A program made the position numbers and the translations under genes. Below the pieces are notes generated by a model that had not been told where the DNA came from, searched no databases, and saw only the letters and a program-made list of their open reading frames with translations. Of a DNA stretch of 64,000 bases, positions 43,974 to 54,260 are shown piece by piece. Source of the stretch: Leishmania mexicana MHOM/GT/2001/U1103. Taxonomy: Eukaryota > Euglenozoa > Kinetoplastea > Trypanosomatida > Trypanosomatidae. The DNA is taken from assembly GCF_000234665.1 (NCBI RefSeq), contig NC_018333.1:1050339-1114338 (forward strand), in the 5' to 3' direction. Every line of letters starts with the position of its first letter. Position 1 is the first letter of the stretch.

Positions 43974-45137
43974 CTATTCTACCCTCTCGCACTGGCACTC
44001 CTCAACAGCTGCAGAACCGTCTGCATTGTCCGACTCGCCATTTGAGCAACCGTCATCACTAACCTCGTCATCATCGCCCTCCTTGTCATCCGATCCTGTC
44101 ACGCTCATTTGCCCACGCTTTCGTCGTCTACTGATCACTTGCTGAGTGCGGCGCGTCGGCAGCGCGCTGTTGATCGCCTGTGCCCAGTCTGGAGTCCCGG
44201 TGGCGCGCAGCTTCTCATACTGAATGAGCACCTCCACCAAGTGATTGATTGTCAGCACCTTGCACCGGTTACCGAGCACCACACTCTCCTTGATGGGCAA
44301 CCGAGCCGTGCGCACGCCGTGGCGTTGCGCGGAGGCGTAGCTCAAACCCTTGTGCGCGTTGTGGTCTACGAAGGCACCGACAATGTACGCCGTATCTGGC
44401 TCGATGCTGGTGAGAGTGTCTGGCGAGTCAGCAGTGAGAAAAACGACTTGACTCGGTGCAAAGAGCTCACTCCAGTGCTGCATCTGCGTCACCCTAGGCG
44501 GAAATCGGCGAAAACCCTCGTAGTTGTTGAGAGCCTGCAGCACTTCGGCTTGGCCCGTGGCGTCGTGCTCGGCGTCACTGGCTTCCTTGCCCATCAGCGA
44601 CGTGATGACGGGGCGGAAGGGGAAGCCGGCAGTGCGCAGGGCGCTGTAGCTCAACATCACCTGCGACACAGTGCTCTTTGTGTTTGCCACCGTCATGCAC
44701 CACGCAAAGCTGAGGTCGAAGACAATCGCCGGTACATGAGAATCGGCAAGCTGGGCCTCGCATCGAGTCACCAGCGCCGCCTCTGCGTGCCGACGCCTCT
44801 CGTGGAGCAGCACCGCCTCAGCGCGGCGAGCCTCCTTCTCTTCCTCCGTCAGGCACACCCACTCCGCCTGCTGCGCCTTCAGCCGGTCAGCAGCGGCGGC
44901 TTTCCTGCGCTCCCTCTTCTCTAACTTCTTCTGCTTCCAAAATGCACGCTTCTCTTCTTCTGTCCAGGACCTGCGCTGACGGCAATGTCCTACACTTGTG
45001 TGATGCGAGGCCTGAGCGGCACCATCGCGGGCGTCGCTCGCGTTGGCGTCTTGTGCATCGACGCCTGAGGTCCGCGTGGAGGACCCGCAAGGCGCCGCTG
45101 GAGAGGCAGTCACCGCTGCAGCAGACCGTGACATCAT
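43974..45137 (-). CDS. TRM10: tRNA (guanine-N1) methyltransferase, Trm10 family
   Basis: A 387-residue SPOUT-family enzyme predicted to methylate position 9 of tRNA using S-adenosylmethionine. The catalytic-domain hallmarks are present: VVFLTADSPDTL near 231-242, AYIVGAFVDHN (250-260) with D258 in the DHN motif, GVRTARLPIKE near 274-284, and KVLTINHLVEVLIQYE near 293-308. A Lys/Arg/Glu-rich helical N-terminal region (55-120) is typical of Trm10. The C-terminal ~60 residues are acidic and low complexity. Whether it makes m1G9, m1A9 or both cannot be told. The first Met is at 45137, a second directly after. Confidence 0.93.
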   Translation of the reverse strand: MMSRSAAAVTASPAAPCGSSTRTSGVDAQDANASDARDGAAQASHHTSVGHCRQRRSWTEEEKRAFWKQKKLEKRERRKAAAADRLKAQQAEWVCLTEEEKEARRAEAVLLHERRRHAEAALVTRCEAQLADSHVPAIVFDLSFAWCMTVANTKSTVSQVMLSYSALRTAGFPFRPVITSLMGKEASDAEHDATGQAEVLQALNNYEGFRRFPPRVTQMQHWSELFAPSQVVFLTADSPDTLTSIEPDTAYIVGAFVDHNAHKGLSYASAQRHGVRTARLPIKESVVLGNRCKVLTINHLVEVLIQYEKLRATGTPDWAQAINSALPTRRTQQVISRRRKRGQMSVTGSDDKEGDDDEVSDDGCSNGESDNADGSAAVEECQCERVE

Positions 45138-46231
45138 CTCAGGTACTCAAGCAGAGTATCTGCGAAAATATACACCTTTAGCTAACCCTTTTTTTCCTGG
45201 CTCTCAATCCTACGCATGCGTGTGCACCAGTCGTGGAGCAAGGCGAAGACCGCGATGGCGTGCGCGCGCGAGAGAGATGAGCCACCGTCGTGTCACCTAT
45301 CTCAGCTGCTGCACATTAGCCGTCAAACTCACCGCGTGAAACGACAGGAGACAAGGATAGCGGGTAGAAAGCAAGGAAACCGCACCGCGTGTGCCAGTGG
45401 TAGGGGCCATACGTACGAGAGTCGCGCACCCTCCTCCTTTGCGAGGGGTAGAAGCGGGAGCCTAGGCACGCACATAACCGCACCCACACAGACAGGCACA
45501 TCTTGTAGCCTGGATGGGGTGGCGGCACGACAGAGGCCGTCGTTCGACCCTCCATCGCACGCCCAAGACAGAGCCGCACACAGGAGCAGCAGCACCACAC
45601 GTTTTGCATTCATTTTCGTTTCGGGCGAACGTTTCTTTACCGCTTAAGACTACAACAAGACATGAAATGGCCTACGCATGCATGCAAGCACACACATACA
45701 CGCGCTGAGGCGGTGCTAATAGATGAAACACGGGGGCAACCAGACGACGCATTGATACGGAGAATGGCAAGAAAAAGGGAAGATGAGGCGGCACTGTCAC
45801 GACAGAAAACAAGGCAGCCTCAGTTGAAGCCGAAACAAAAGAAAGTAAGATCAAGCACACGCGAGGTTTTCCTTCGGCATAGGCTTTAACAGCCAAATGC
45901 CCCCCGTGATGGAAGACACACAGTAGAAAGACCAGGGAGAGCGCTGAGCTCGCAATGCAAACCCCTACGCGCAAGAGGGATATGTCGATGGACGCCACTG
46001 TGTGAGCTTCCACCTGTCCCTCCCCACAAAGACCTCCTCTCTTCTCCTCCTCCATGACCGCTGACGCACGCGCATGCAGACCGACGCACACATGAACGTC
46101 TCCGTTAAATATTCCGACGGTGTGCGACCCTGCAGACAATAGAGCAAAAAATAGCTATTCCAAGCCAGTGTATCTTCTGCCATGCAGCATCACCTCAGCT
46201 CCACTCTCTTCGTATCCCCTCACACCGGGGC
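45138..46231. other. Intergenic spacer
   Basis: Upstream of Trm10 and downstream of homoserine kinase. Apart from the signal-peptide-like small ORF (separate entry) and the repeat that follows it on the + strand, I see nothing gene-like. Confidence 0.5.
45329..45613 (-). CDS. Possible small secreted protein or remnant, 94 aa
   Basis: An ORF of 94 codons whose first 20 residues (MNAKRVVLLLLCAALSWAC) make a textbook signal peptide with a cleavage-like A-C/D boundary, and whose first 30 codons are GC3-rich like real genes here. After about residue 32 the composition changes to Pro/Leu/Val with poor codon use, and another frame becomes more hydrophobic. It may be a real short gene, a decayed or frameshifted one, or chance. 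No family recognised. Confidence 0.3.
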   Translation of the reverse strand: MNAKRVVLLLLCAALSWACDGGSNDGLCRAATPSRLQDVPVCVGAVMCVPRLPLLPLAKEEGARLSYVWPLPLAHAVRFPCFLPAILVSCRFTR

Positions 46232-46712
46232 ACGTCATAGACCCCGTTGCCTGCTGCAGAGCAGCGGCACACGCGTGCATTACGGCAATGCACCGACCCA
46301 GCCACCTGCGCACGGACCCTGCCTCAAACACCACCCACCCCTGCCGCGCAGGTTACCTCACAGCCGCTCCCATCATCCCGGCCGCCACGCGCTGCATCCC
46401 CCTCGGGGTGGCGCTCGAGCTCTCCCCCAGCAAGCAGTGAGGGCCGGGCCAGACACGCTTCGGTCGCGCTGACACCCTGCCCATCACGTGGGTGGTGCAA
46501 ACGGGTTCGCTGCCGCAGGTCGCTCCGACGCAAGGCCATCCGCCACCTGAGCACCGACATCAGCAGCGATGCATCGCTCTGGCTTTCCCACGTCGTAGGT
46601 GCCCCCTGTCACCACGCGAGGCGGCTCGGCACTGGCAGGGGGGGATAGGGGGAGGGGCTGCACGGGGCCATGAGGATGCCGCGCATTGAGGTGTGGCTCC
46701 CGTCATCCGGGG
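46232..46712. repeat. SIDER2-like interspersed repeat, copy 1
   Basis: About 480 bases shared at high identity with 55787-56277 and 61429-61890. Shared landmarks include CTGCTGCAGAGCAGCGGC near the left end, a GGGCCGGGCCAGACACG block, GTCAGCGCGACC on the minus strand, and CTGTCACCACGCGAGGCG near the right end. All three run the same way and lie in the 3' region of a minus-strand gene; this one starts about 185 bases past the homoserine kinase stop. Copy 1 lacks a short G-rich insertion found in the other two. The length, 3' UTR location and my recollection of the motifs fit the Leishmania SIDER2 retroposon family; assignment needs a database search. Confidence 0.75.
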
Positions 46713-46895
46713 CGAGGGAAGCACACAAACCACTAAGGAAGAAGCGGCGAGAGAAACAGAGGCGGGGAAGGAGGGAGGAGGTTCTCCGCACACACACCAC
46801 GTGTCACCGTCATCCAATCCTGGAGAGATCATGGGCACCCCCCTCATCACTGCCTACTGTCTGCCGGCCCTTGAGCCTACCTGCCTCGTTGTTTC

Positions 46896-47921
46896 TCAGA
46901 TGCTGGTGTACTGGATGTTCGGATGGATGCAGGTAGTGCCAGAGAGGTGCACACCGAGGTCGGATGGCATTGTAATAATCACCCGCCCCTGCACACCAAC
47001 GGCCTCCGCCGCCTTCACCATTGCCTCCGCCACTACCTCGGCCTTGCGCTCTCCCATCGGCTGGGTGAGAAGATCACCGTGGCGGCCAGGAACCATGGCG
47101 CACACGCTCGGGCCCGCGCCGGACAGAAAGGCGTGCACAGCACCGGCCTCGCGCGCGGCCTTCGCGCACGGACTGTAGTGCGGGTACAGCTTGCCGGAGC
47201 GTTGCTGTTCGTGAAGGCAGTCGCTCGCGTCCTTGAGCATCCGCAGGTCGCCGGTCGAGAGGGCCAGAGTCAAAATGGCTGTGCTGGAGATATTGTGAAC
47301 GGCGTCGCGGAGCGACACTGTCGTCGGTACTAAGTCACGGGTGACGTGGGTGCTGGCCTTCATGAGCTTATGCGGCACGAAAAGCACGATAGAGAGGTTC
47401 GGCGGGGTGGGCACGTGGTAGGTCATGACCCTACCATCGTCCTTCTTGTAGACGAGCTGGATGCCGCCGTAGATGGCCGGGGCAGCGTTGTCGGAGTGGC
47501 CCTCGATCTCCGAGATGGCGGAGAGCAGCGACTCGCTATTCTGTGTCTCCATTGTGAGGCCGGAGAGCGTCATGCCCGCCACGAACCCCCCCACCGCCGC
47601 CGCCGAGGACGAGCCGCAGCCGCACTTGTACGGTATGCTGTTGTGCATGGTGAACTTCAGTGGCGGCATGCTCTTGTGCGCGTACTCCTCGAACGCGATT
47701 CGACAGGTCTGCACCACCATGTTGTCCTCGCCGGTGCTGATGTACTCTTGGCCCTCGCCGGTCACCGTCATGGAGAAGGTTTCCGCCAACTCCACCGTCA
47801 GCTCCATGAAGATGGAGAGCGTCATGCCGAGGGTGTCGTAGGCGGGGCCGATGTTTGCCGTCGTCGCCGGAACGCGAAGGCTGACCTTCCTGGGTAGCAA
47901 CGTAGCAGCTTCACCAGACAT
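46896..47921 (-). CDS. Homoserine kinase (GHMP family)
   Basis: A 341-residue ThrB-type homoserine kinase, counted from the Met at 47921; in-frame sequence up to 48440 is leader. It phosphorylates homoserine in threonine synthesis. Motif 1 RVPATTANIGPAYDTLG (16-32), the GHMP ATP loop PYKCGCGSSSAA (97-108, with Cys where GLGSS is usual), and C-terminal AFLSGAGPSVCAMVP are intact. Length is near bacterial ThrB (about 310). A SIDER2-like repeat occupies the downstream region, so its mRNA may be regulated for stability. Confidence 0.94.
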   Translation of the reverse strand: MSGEAATLLPRKVSLRVPATTANIGPAYDTLGMTLSIFMELTVELAETFSMTVTGEGQEYISTGEDNMVVQTCRIAFEEYAHKSMPPLKFTMHNSIPYKCGCGSSSAAAVGGFVAGMTLSGLTMETQNSESLLSAISEIEGHSDNAAPAIYGGIQLVYKKDDGRVMTYHVPTPPNLSIVLFVPHKLMKASTHVTRDLVPTTVSLRDAVHNISSTAILTLALSTGDLRMLKDASDCLHEQQRSGKLYPHYSPCAKAAREAGAVHAFLSGAGPSVCAMVPGRHGDLLTQPMGERKAEVVAEAMVKAAEAVGVQGRVIITMPSDLGVHLSGTTCIHPNIQYTSI

Positions 47922-50433
47922 GGTTGTTGGAACAGCGTGCCGATTCTGGCTTTGTGCAGAGTGGAGAGAGAGAGGATGCACTGAACTACGGTGTTGGGTG
48001 ACGGGAGGGTAGCGTTCGTGTGCGCGCGTACGCCAGCCAGTCTGCGAGGAAGCGAGACGGGTTGGACGCAAACGATGAAGAGAAAAACGCGGTAAGGTCG
48101 ACGCACCGTCGTCACTTCTCCCGTTCGATGTTGTCGCCACCGAGAGCGAGGGATGCAAAGAGGGAAGGAAAAGGACGAAGAGGAAGGGGCGTTGCCGTGG
48201 AGAGATGGCAGAGAGACACCAGCAGGCAGAGGGGTGCAAAGGCAGGAGTTTCTTTCCATGATGAACGGAGAAGAATGCAAGCAGCAACACAAACACAAAA
48301 CGAGCGGTGAGGAGAGGGGAAGAGAGGCCGCGGTAGAACCGCTTACGGACAAGGATGAGAGACCTTCTCTCCCCCCGCTCACCTCGCCTGTCGTCACGTC
48401 TGTCTTTTGCTTTGCTTGCAGGCCCTTTTCCTGGACCCAAGACGACGAGTCATAGAAAGAGTCGCACACGGCCTGCCCTCAGGGATTTGTCCCACTCGGA
48501 TGAAACGATCGCCTGCCAGTGGACAGCCTGAGCCGGACACACGCACACACTCGCACAAACACGAGCACAAACGCAGCCCGAAGAAGGTGCGAGGAGACGG
48601 GTGCCAGCGCATCGGTGCGCGCGTGTGTGCGGCTGAGTTTTATTTTTTTCTTCTTGAGGTCAAGTTTTGCTTTACGGGAGAGCGTTAGTTACACTTTACT
48701 TTTCGGCAATGTGTCTCAGTACCAACCCGCACATAGGCGGACACATGTACGCACTACTGCGTACAGCGAGTCCTAAAGGCGTGCTCGGAGCAGACGAGGT
48801 TCACTATGCTCAACTTCACACTCACACACATACACACACGACAGGGGACACAAAGGATCATACAGAGCAACCAAGAACAAAAACACGAAAAATAAAAACA
48901 AGTCTTCTCCGTGTCATCTGTCCTTGCTAGCATTCGCCTGACTACCCATCTAGAGGAACAGCAACGCAAAACACGCACACAGACACCTACGCCATGGTTA
49001 ACACGCATCTCTGTTTACCAGCCATCTCTCTCTCTCGTATCTCGTAACTCGCAGCTCAAAGGTACGTCATCGATTTGCCGGAATCTCCTCTCTACAATTT
49101 TCGTGCACATTTAGATGTATATGTGTATGAGAATCTCTTCTCGTCCGGCGCCTTCACCTTCACGCTCCTCCTTCCCCCTCCCTCCCGAGTTTCCTTTTCC
49201 GGTGGTACTGTCGTTGTTGTTTCTCTTCCTCCTATGGCCGTTGAAAGCGCCTGCGCTGCAAGAAACGAGGGAGCGAAGCACGGCTTGGGAGCCTCGCTGG
49301 CGCACACGCACCGGCCAGAACCAACCGCGACATCCTTCTCTCCCCAACTCCTTTTCGTTTTCACACACCCGCGCCCTGCCCTCGTTTAGCTGCTGCGTTG
49401 TCTTTGCGGCTCTTCAGACCAAAAGGAAAGGGGAGGAGAGGGGAGGTCCACATGGCCAGACACACACACATGCACATACACATAGCTTGACGCACACGTT
49501 CCACGTTCTATTTTTCGTGTCCCTCTCTGCCGCGTGGGTCTTCATGCCACTGCATCCTGCAACAATGCGAGCGACACAAACAACAACAAAAACAAAGGGA
49601 AAGGAGGGCAGCCCACGAAAGCGGAGCGGGCGGTGGTGGTGCGGTGAGGAGGAGGGGGCGGGAGGCTTGTGAAAGACACAAAACAAGAGAAGGAAGAACA
49701 AACAAACAGCTTACCTGTGCCACGCCACTCCGATCGCCCCGTTTGCCTTGCAGTGTTGGCCGGGGCGATGGAAGACAAGACAGAACAACGAGGCGGGTGA
49801 GGGAGTGGAAGTAAAAAAAAGCGAGGTGGGCCAACAACGATAGCCGTGGCGAGTGGCATAACACGGTGAGAAGGGAAAAGAAGAGATCGAAAAAAGGGGG
49901 GGCGCGGTGGTTGAAACGACGCTTCCCCATCAACATGGCACACACATACGCTAGATAGGCCACCTCACTCACTTTCTCTCCATCGGGCACATGCGCACGA
50001 AAAGACTCACACGCACGCTCTTCGGTGCGGAACCGTGCGGCAGAGAGAGAGGTTAGTGTCGGGCAGAGCGTGATAGCGCCACCGCACGTGTGGGAGGGGA
50101 AGCCACACCTCGTCACGCGTCTTGTTGAGCATCTTGCTCGACTTCAGTGCTCCTCAGCAGATGGGGTGGGTGCGTTTTTTCTCTGCGGGTGCATATACGA
50201 GGACAGAAGAGAATGAGGGAGAGAGGGGATGGCCAGGTGTTTTTTTTTCCCGCTCGCATTGTCCTCACGCTTCCCTTGCGTGTGCCGTACCGGAGAACGA
50301 AAAAAGGGGGAGAGGGAGGGGGAGGGGCAAGGGAGGAAGGCGACATGGCCGCGAGAAAGCGAGGGAGAAACGCGCAAAAAAAAAAACGGAGGCCATTCCT
50401 GCACGAGCAGTAACCGTGTCACCTCCGGTCTTC
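47922..50433. other. Intergenic spacer
   Basis: 2.5 kb between the G3BP-like gene and homoserine kinase, with (CA)n near 48815-48842, (CA)n at 49458-49485, an A-run at 50375-50386 and T/purine tracts. No gene seen. Purine-rich DNA at 48145-48180 reads as pyrimidine tract upstream of homoserine kinase. Confidence 0.5.
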
Positions 50434-51432
50434 CTACTCGCGTGCGCGCTGGCGAAAGACGCTCATCTTCACCTTGGAGGCGCCAATAACCGGCTGCGCC
50501 TTGGAGAGCTCTTCAAAGACGTTGACCTTCTCCGCAAAGTCCATAAAGACGTGGCCCTTGGCTGAGTTGTTGCGCAGAGACACGAGGTGGGCAGACATTG
50601 GACCGAGGGCAGCGCGGATCTCCTCGTCTGTCACGGAGCCGGTCGTGTTGAACATGAGGCGGTCACCCACAGCCTCCGATGCCTTGCGCTCACGCAGCGG
50701 CAGGCGCTTGGGCGCCGGCGCAGCCGCAGCCGTGGCAGCAGGCTCAGCGGTCGGCTTCTTGCCACCCTCGTGGGCCACCACGCGCATCGGCTTGTGCTCA
50801 ACTGCCTTCACCGGGGCGCTGCTCACCAGACTAGCCCAGCTCTTCGGCTTGCTGCTCACCGGCGTTGGTGCAGGCTTCTCCTCCTCTTCCTCCGACTCCG
50901 CAGGGGCGGCGGCCGGCGCAGGCTCTTCGGTCGCCTCCGGCTTTGGCGCCGGCTGCGCAGGGGCCGCCTCAGACTCAGGCGCGGGCGCCTCCGACTTCTC
51001 CACGGCGGCCGGGGTCAGCTCGGACGCTGGCGGCTCCGGAGTGACGGCGCCGATACGGGCAATGACCTGGTGACGAACATAGTAGCCGTCCATGCCGTAG
51101 GTGTCCTGGAAGGACTCCAGCGTTGTGACGATGTGGTAGTACTGCTGCATTTCCCCAAAGGCGGTCATCGTCACGAACACGTTGACGCCGCCGTAGAGGG
51201 GCGCGGCATTAACGCTGTCCACACGCAGGCGACTGCCCTGGAGCGAGACAGCCCACTTCTGCACAGCGATCGGCACATAGCTGTCATGCACCTCAGAGAT
51301 GCCGAGCTCGAAGTCGTTGACTGTGAGTGTGGCGTGGCGGCCGTAGAGATCGGCAATGCTTGCCGCATTCTTTGCTACACGCTCGATGAAATCGACGGTG
51401 AACGCGTTCGCAACCTGCTGTGCGGCAGCCAT
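50434..51432 (-). CDS. G3BP-like NTF2/RRM RNA-binding protein
   Basis: A 332-residue protein from the Met at 51432 (MAAAQQVANAF). The N-terminal ~125 residues resemble an NTF2-like domain (hydrophobic FIERV, central strands ending YYVRHQVIARI). The middle (about 130-250) is Pro/Ala/Glu-rich and low complexity. The C-terminal ~75 residues form an RRM-like fold (RLMFNTTGSVTDEEIRAAL ... GHVFMDF). This order is that of G3BP/Rasputin stress-granule proteins, which bind mRNA and ubiquitin-related factors. RNA binding is inference. Confidence 0.82.
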   Translation of the reverse strand: MAAAQQVANAFTVDFIERVAKNAASIADLYGRHATLTVNDFELGISEVHDSYVPIAVQKWAVSLQGSRLRVDSVNAAPLYGGVNVFVTMTAFGEMQQYYHIVTTLESFQDTYGMDGYYVRHQVIARIGAVTPEPPASELTPAAVEKSEAPAPESEAAPAQPAPKPEATEEPAPAAAPAESEEEEEKPAPTPVSSKPKSWASLVSSAPVKAVEHKPMRVVAHEGGKKPTAEPAATAAAAPAPKRLPLRERKASEAVGDRLMFNTTGSVTDEEIRAALGPMSAHLVSLRNNSAKGHVFMDFAEKVNVFEELSKAQPVIGASKVKMSVFRQRARE

Positions 51433-52047
51433 TCTGTTTTTTGTATGCGTGTCTTCGTCGACCCCACACAGTATTTTGGGTAGAGAAGAGGTTCGTTCGA
51501 CAGGAGGGTGCGCGAGTGGAGAGAAAGAGGGAGCGGCGAGGGGAGGAGGAAAAACGGGACAATCACACGGGCTCACAATACAAAGAAGGGACGTTGATTA
51601 GAAGAAGCGCAGAGTCGAGTGAGATGGAGATGATACACAGAGAGAGAGAGAGAGAGGGTGGCGAGGGAGAGAGAGAATGGATTCTTGTCCGTGTGGCAGG
51701 GGGGAGGGGAGGGTATATTACGTGTGAGTATGCATGTGCGTATAGGCGTATGTGTATAAGGAAGGGGGTCGAAATCAATATTCCGTGATGCGAAAAAAAA
51801 GAGGGAATGGAAGAGGGTGACGGCGGGAAAGGTAGAAAATGATAGCGGAGAAACCATGCAGCCACGCGATGCCGAAAGCAGCGCAAGTGGGGTGAGGGCA
51901 GGAACGTAGCACGCGCACAGGCCGCGTCTTGTCGACGTAAACCACAGAATCGCGTGCTAGCACAAGACGAACCTGGACGAACGGGGAACGGAAGAAAATA
52001 TGAGTCAGTGAATAAAAGAAAGGGCGTCACTGCAGCCAACAAGTGAA
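51433..52047. other. Intergenic spacer
   Basis: Between the PPR-like gene and the G3BP-like gene. (AG)n at 51639-51657 and (TG/TA) at 51720-51760. The RNA-sense strand is pyrimidine-rich near 51520-51560, a possible acceptor tract. No gene seen. Confidence 0.5.
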
Positions 52048-52195
52048 TCACGATTTGTGCGCAGGGGCGTCCACCTTCAGCGCAGCGGCAGGGACACCAA
52101 AACTATGCAGCACGGCCGTGCACAGCGCCACACTTCGCGAGTCCACGGTCGAGTTACTTGAGCGCAGCAGGTGCAGAGCCCGCCGCATCGCGGCA
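52048..52195 (-). other. Duplicated 3' end of the PPR-like gene (assembly artefact)
   Basis: These bases repeat 52344-52491, the end of the PPR-like CDS, with its stop codon. The match starts earlier, at 52001, with three small differences within the first 30 bases, and is then identical to the edge of the N run. It is most simply an unmerged contig overlap, so not a second gene. Confidence 0.85.
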
Positions 52196-52295
52196 NNNNN
52201 NNNNNNNNNNNNNNNNNNNNNNNNNNNNNNNNNNNNNNNNNNNNNNNNNNNNNNNNNNNNNNNNNNNNNNNNNNNNNNNNNNNNNNNNNNNNNNN
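52196..52295. other. Assembly gap of exactly 100 N
   Basis: A 100-base N run, the usual placeholder for a gap of unknown size between contigs. The sequence to its right repeats the sequence to its left. Confidence 0.98.
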
Positions 52296-52343
52296 TGAGT
52301 CCAGTGAATAAAAGAAAAGGCGTCCCTGCAGCCAACAAGTGAA

Positions 52344-54260
52344 TCACGATTTGTGCGCAGGGGCGTCCACCTTCAGCGCAGCGGCAGGGACACCAAAACT
52401 ATGCAGCACGGCCGTGCACAGCGCCACACTTCGCGAGTCCACGGTCGAGTTACTTGAGCGCAGCAGGTGCAGAGCCCGCCGCATCGCGGCAGCGTCAGCG
52501 GCCACGGCCAGCTCTCGCAGGAGGCGTGCTCCGTGCTTTACATCGACACTCGACTTGTGCGCCACGCTCAGCTCCGCGACACGGAGAGCAGCACCGATGT
52601 CCCGAGCGTCGAGTGCGACAGCCATGGCCGCATGCAGCCACGCAGCATCCACTGCAATGCCGGCATCCTCCATCTCGCGCTGCAGCGACGGCAGTCGCAG
52701 AGCGCCGTCCACCGGCGCGGTTGTCGCGTACACCTCCAGTAGAAGCGCGTAAGTGGTGCTGGTGGGCGCGCTCTCGTAGCGTGGGTAGAGGCAAAGTATC
52801 TCCTCTGCGCGTTTCGCGCCGCCGGCGAATTGGCAGGCGGCCAGCAGCAGGTCGAGTGTGACGGAGGTCACCGGCACTGGCTCGCGCTCCTCTGCCTCCG
52901 CAGCCGACGTCTTCTCCGAGACAAGCGACTCGGCAGGATCCTCGACATGGGTCGCCGCAACAAGTGGGGTGAGGGCGGATACCACGTTGCGCACAGGATC
53001 TGTTGACAATAGCGACAGGCGACGCGACTGCAGGAAGAGCTTCGGCCGCTCCCCGGGGCGGTTGTATGGCGCCGGCACCCCCCTTTCCAGCACCCGCAAA
53101 GCGGAGCGCACCCGCCCCGCTTTCGTGAGCGCCTCCACGTAGAGCAGCGCCGCCACGGGCTCGTTCTCCTTCGCCACAAGCCCAAACTGGCGGTACGTGT
53201 CGATGTAGGAGCGCATGTAGGCGGCGGCGTCAGCATCGCCGTATTTGGCACACTTGGCCAGCAGACGGAACACGGTAATCTCGCTGCTCAGCACCGGCTC
53301 CTGCGGGACTGCCGTTGTCGCCGTGGAGGAGGAAGACGAGGTGGTGTCGGCGGTCTGCTCGCTGGCGCCTTTCGCGGGCGATGATGAAAGACGCTCTCGC
53401 GTCTGCATGAGCTTTAACACCTTCACCACCGCGGATGGTGGGGTCGACATGTTCATCGCACTAAGGAGGAGGTACGGCAGCACAATTGACGGTGCCACAC
53501 GCTCTGGCGCAGCACGGTGCAACAGCTCAAAGCTTTCATGAATGACACCGGTATCGTAGTGCACCCGTAGCAACGTTTGGAAGCAGTGTTGAAGGCGCAG
53601 CGGAAGAAGCGGGTAGCGGGCAACGGCGTCGGTATCGATGATGATCTCGACTTCCTCGCGAATCCCCGGCCACCATGCCACACAATTTTGGTGGCCCAGA
53701 CGCAGGTACAAGAGAAACATGGACAGCTTGGTCACTACATCCGGCACGATGCCTTTTGAACGCTGCAACTCCACAAGGTTCTCCACCTCGTACTGGTTAA
53801 AGGTGTCAGTCATGCTGATGGCGAGAAGAAATACATTGAAGAGCTCCACGGACGGGGTGCGGTCCTCCATCTCCAGTAAACACTGCGTGAAGAGGAACCG
53901 CATCTCCTCCAGCTTTTGGAGGTCACAGAGCACTTTGAGCAGCAGCACCGTCATCGGCTCCACGTCCTCCAGCCGACCGCAAAACTGTGTAAGCGGCTTC
54001 CCTGGCATGAAGCGTGGTGCAGCAGTTGTATTCCCACCACCAGTTGTGCTCGACGACTCTGCGGACGTGGCAGCCGCCTGTGTGCGCTGCACCTCCTCCT
54101 GCTGATATGATCGGTAGAAGCGCTGAAATTGTTTGAACACATCTGCAGCGGCGAGGAGGCCGCGTCCGTCGTGCTCCACAGCCTTCAAAACCACTTGGTA
54201 TGGTGTGAAGCTGCGGCGACCCGCCGCCTGCGACGAAAGCCGGAGCGTCACGCAACGCAT
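52344..54260 (-). CDS. PPR-like protein, probably mitochondrial
   Basis: A 638-residue protein counted from the Met at 54260 (MRCVTLRLSSQAAGRR), a basic, hydroxylated start that looks like a mitochondrial presequence; the longer frame to 54536 begins in Gly-rich leader. The body has scattered helix-pair segments like pentatricopeptide repeats, for example the one around VELFNVFLLAISMTDTFNQ, another around FRLLAKCAKYGDADAAAYM, and TTYALLLEVYATTAPVDGAL followed by a REMEDAGIAVD segment. PPR proteins bind organellar RNA. The repeats are degenerate and the call is moderate. A Ser/Thr-rich insertion lies mid-protein. Confidence 0.75.
   Translation of the reverse strand: MRCVTLRLSSQAAGRRSFTPYQVVLKAVEHDGRGLLAAADVFKQFQRFYRSYQQEEVQRTQAAATSAESSSTTGGGNTTAAPRFMPGKPLTQFCGRLEDVEPMTVLLLKVLCDLQKLEEMRFLFTQCLLEMEDRTPSVELFNVFLLAISMTDTFNQYEVENLVELQRSKGIVPDVVTKLSMFLLYLRLGHQNCVAWWPGIREEVEIIIDTDAVARYPLLPLRLQHCFQTLLRVHYDTGVIHESFELLHRAAPERVAPSIVLPYLLLSAMNMSTPPSAVVKVLKLMQTRERLSSSPAKGASEQTADTTSSSSSTATTAVPQEPVLSSEITVFRLLAKCAKYGDADAAAYMRSYIDTYRQFGLVAKENEPVAALLYVEALTKAGRVRSALRVLERGVPAPYNRPGERPKLFLQSRRLSLLSTDPVRNVVSALTPLVAATHVEDPAESLVSEKTSAAEAEEREPVPVTSVTLDLLLAACQFAGGAKRAEEILCLYPRYESAPTSTTYALLLEVYATTAPVDGALRLPSLQREMEDAGIAVDAAWLHAAMAVALDARDIGAALRVAELSVAHKSSVDVKHGARLLRELAVAADAAAMRRALHLLRSSNSTVDSRSVALCTAVLHSFGVPAAALKVDAPAHKS

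Noticed and set aside
52043..52342. ORFs running through the 100-N gap on both strands
   Set aside because: The N run is unknown sequence; the flanks are a duplicated contig end.
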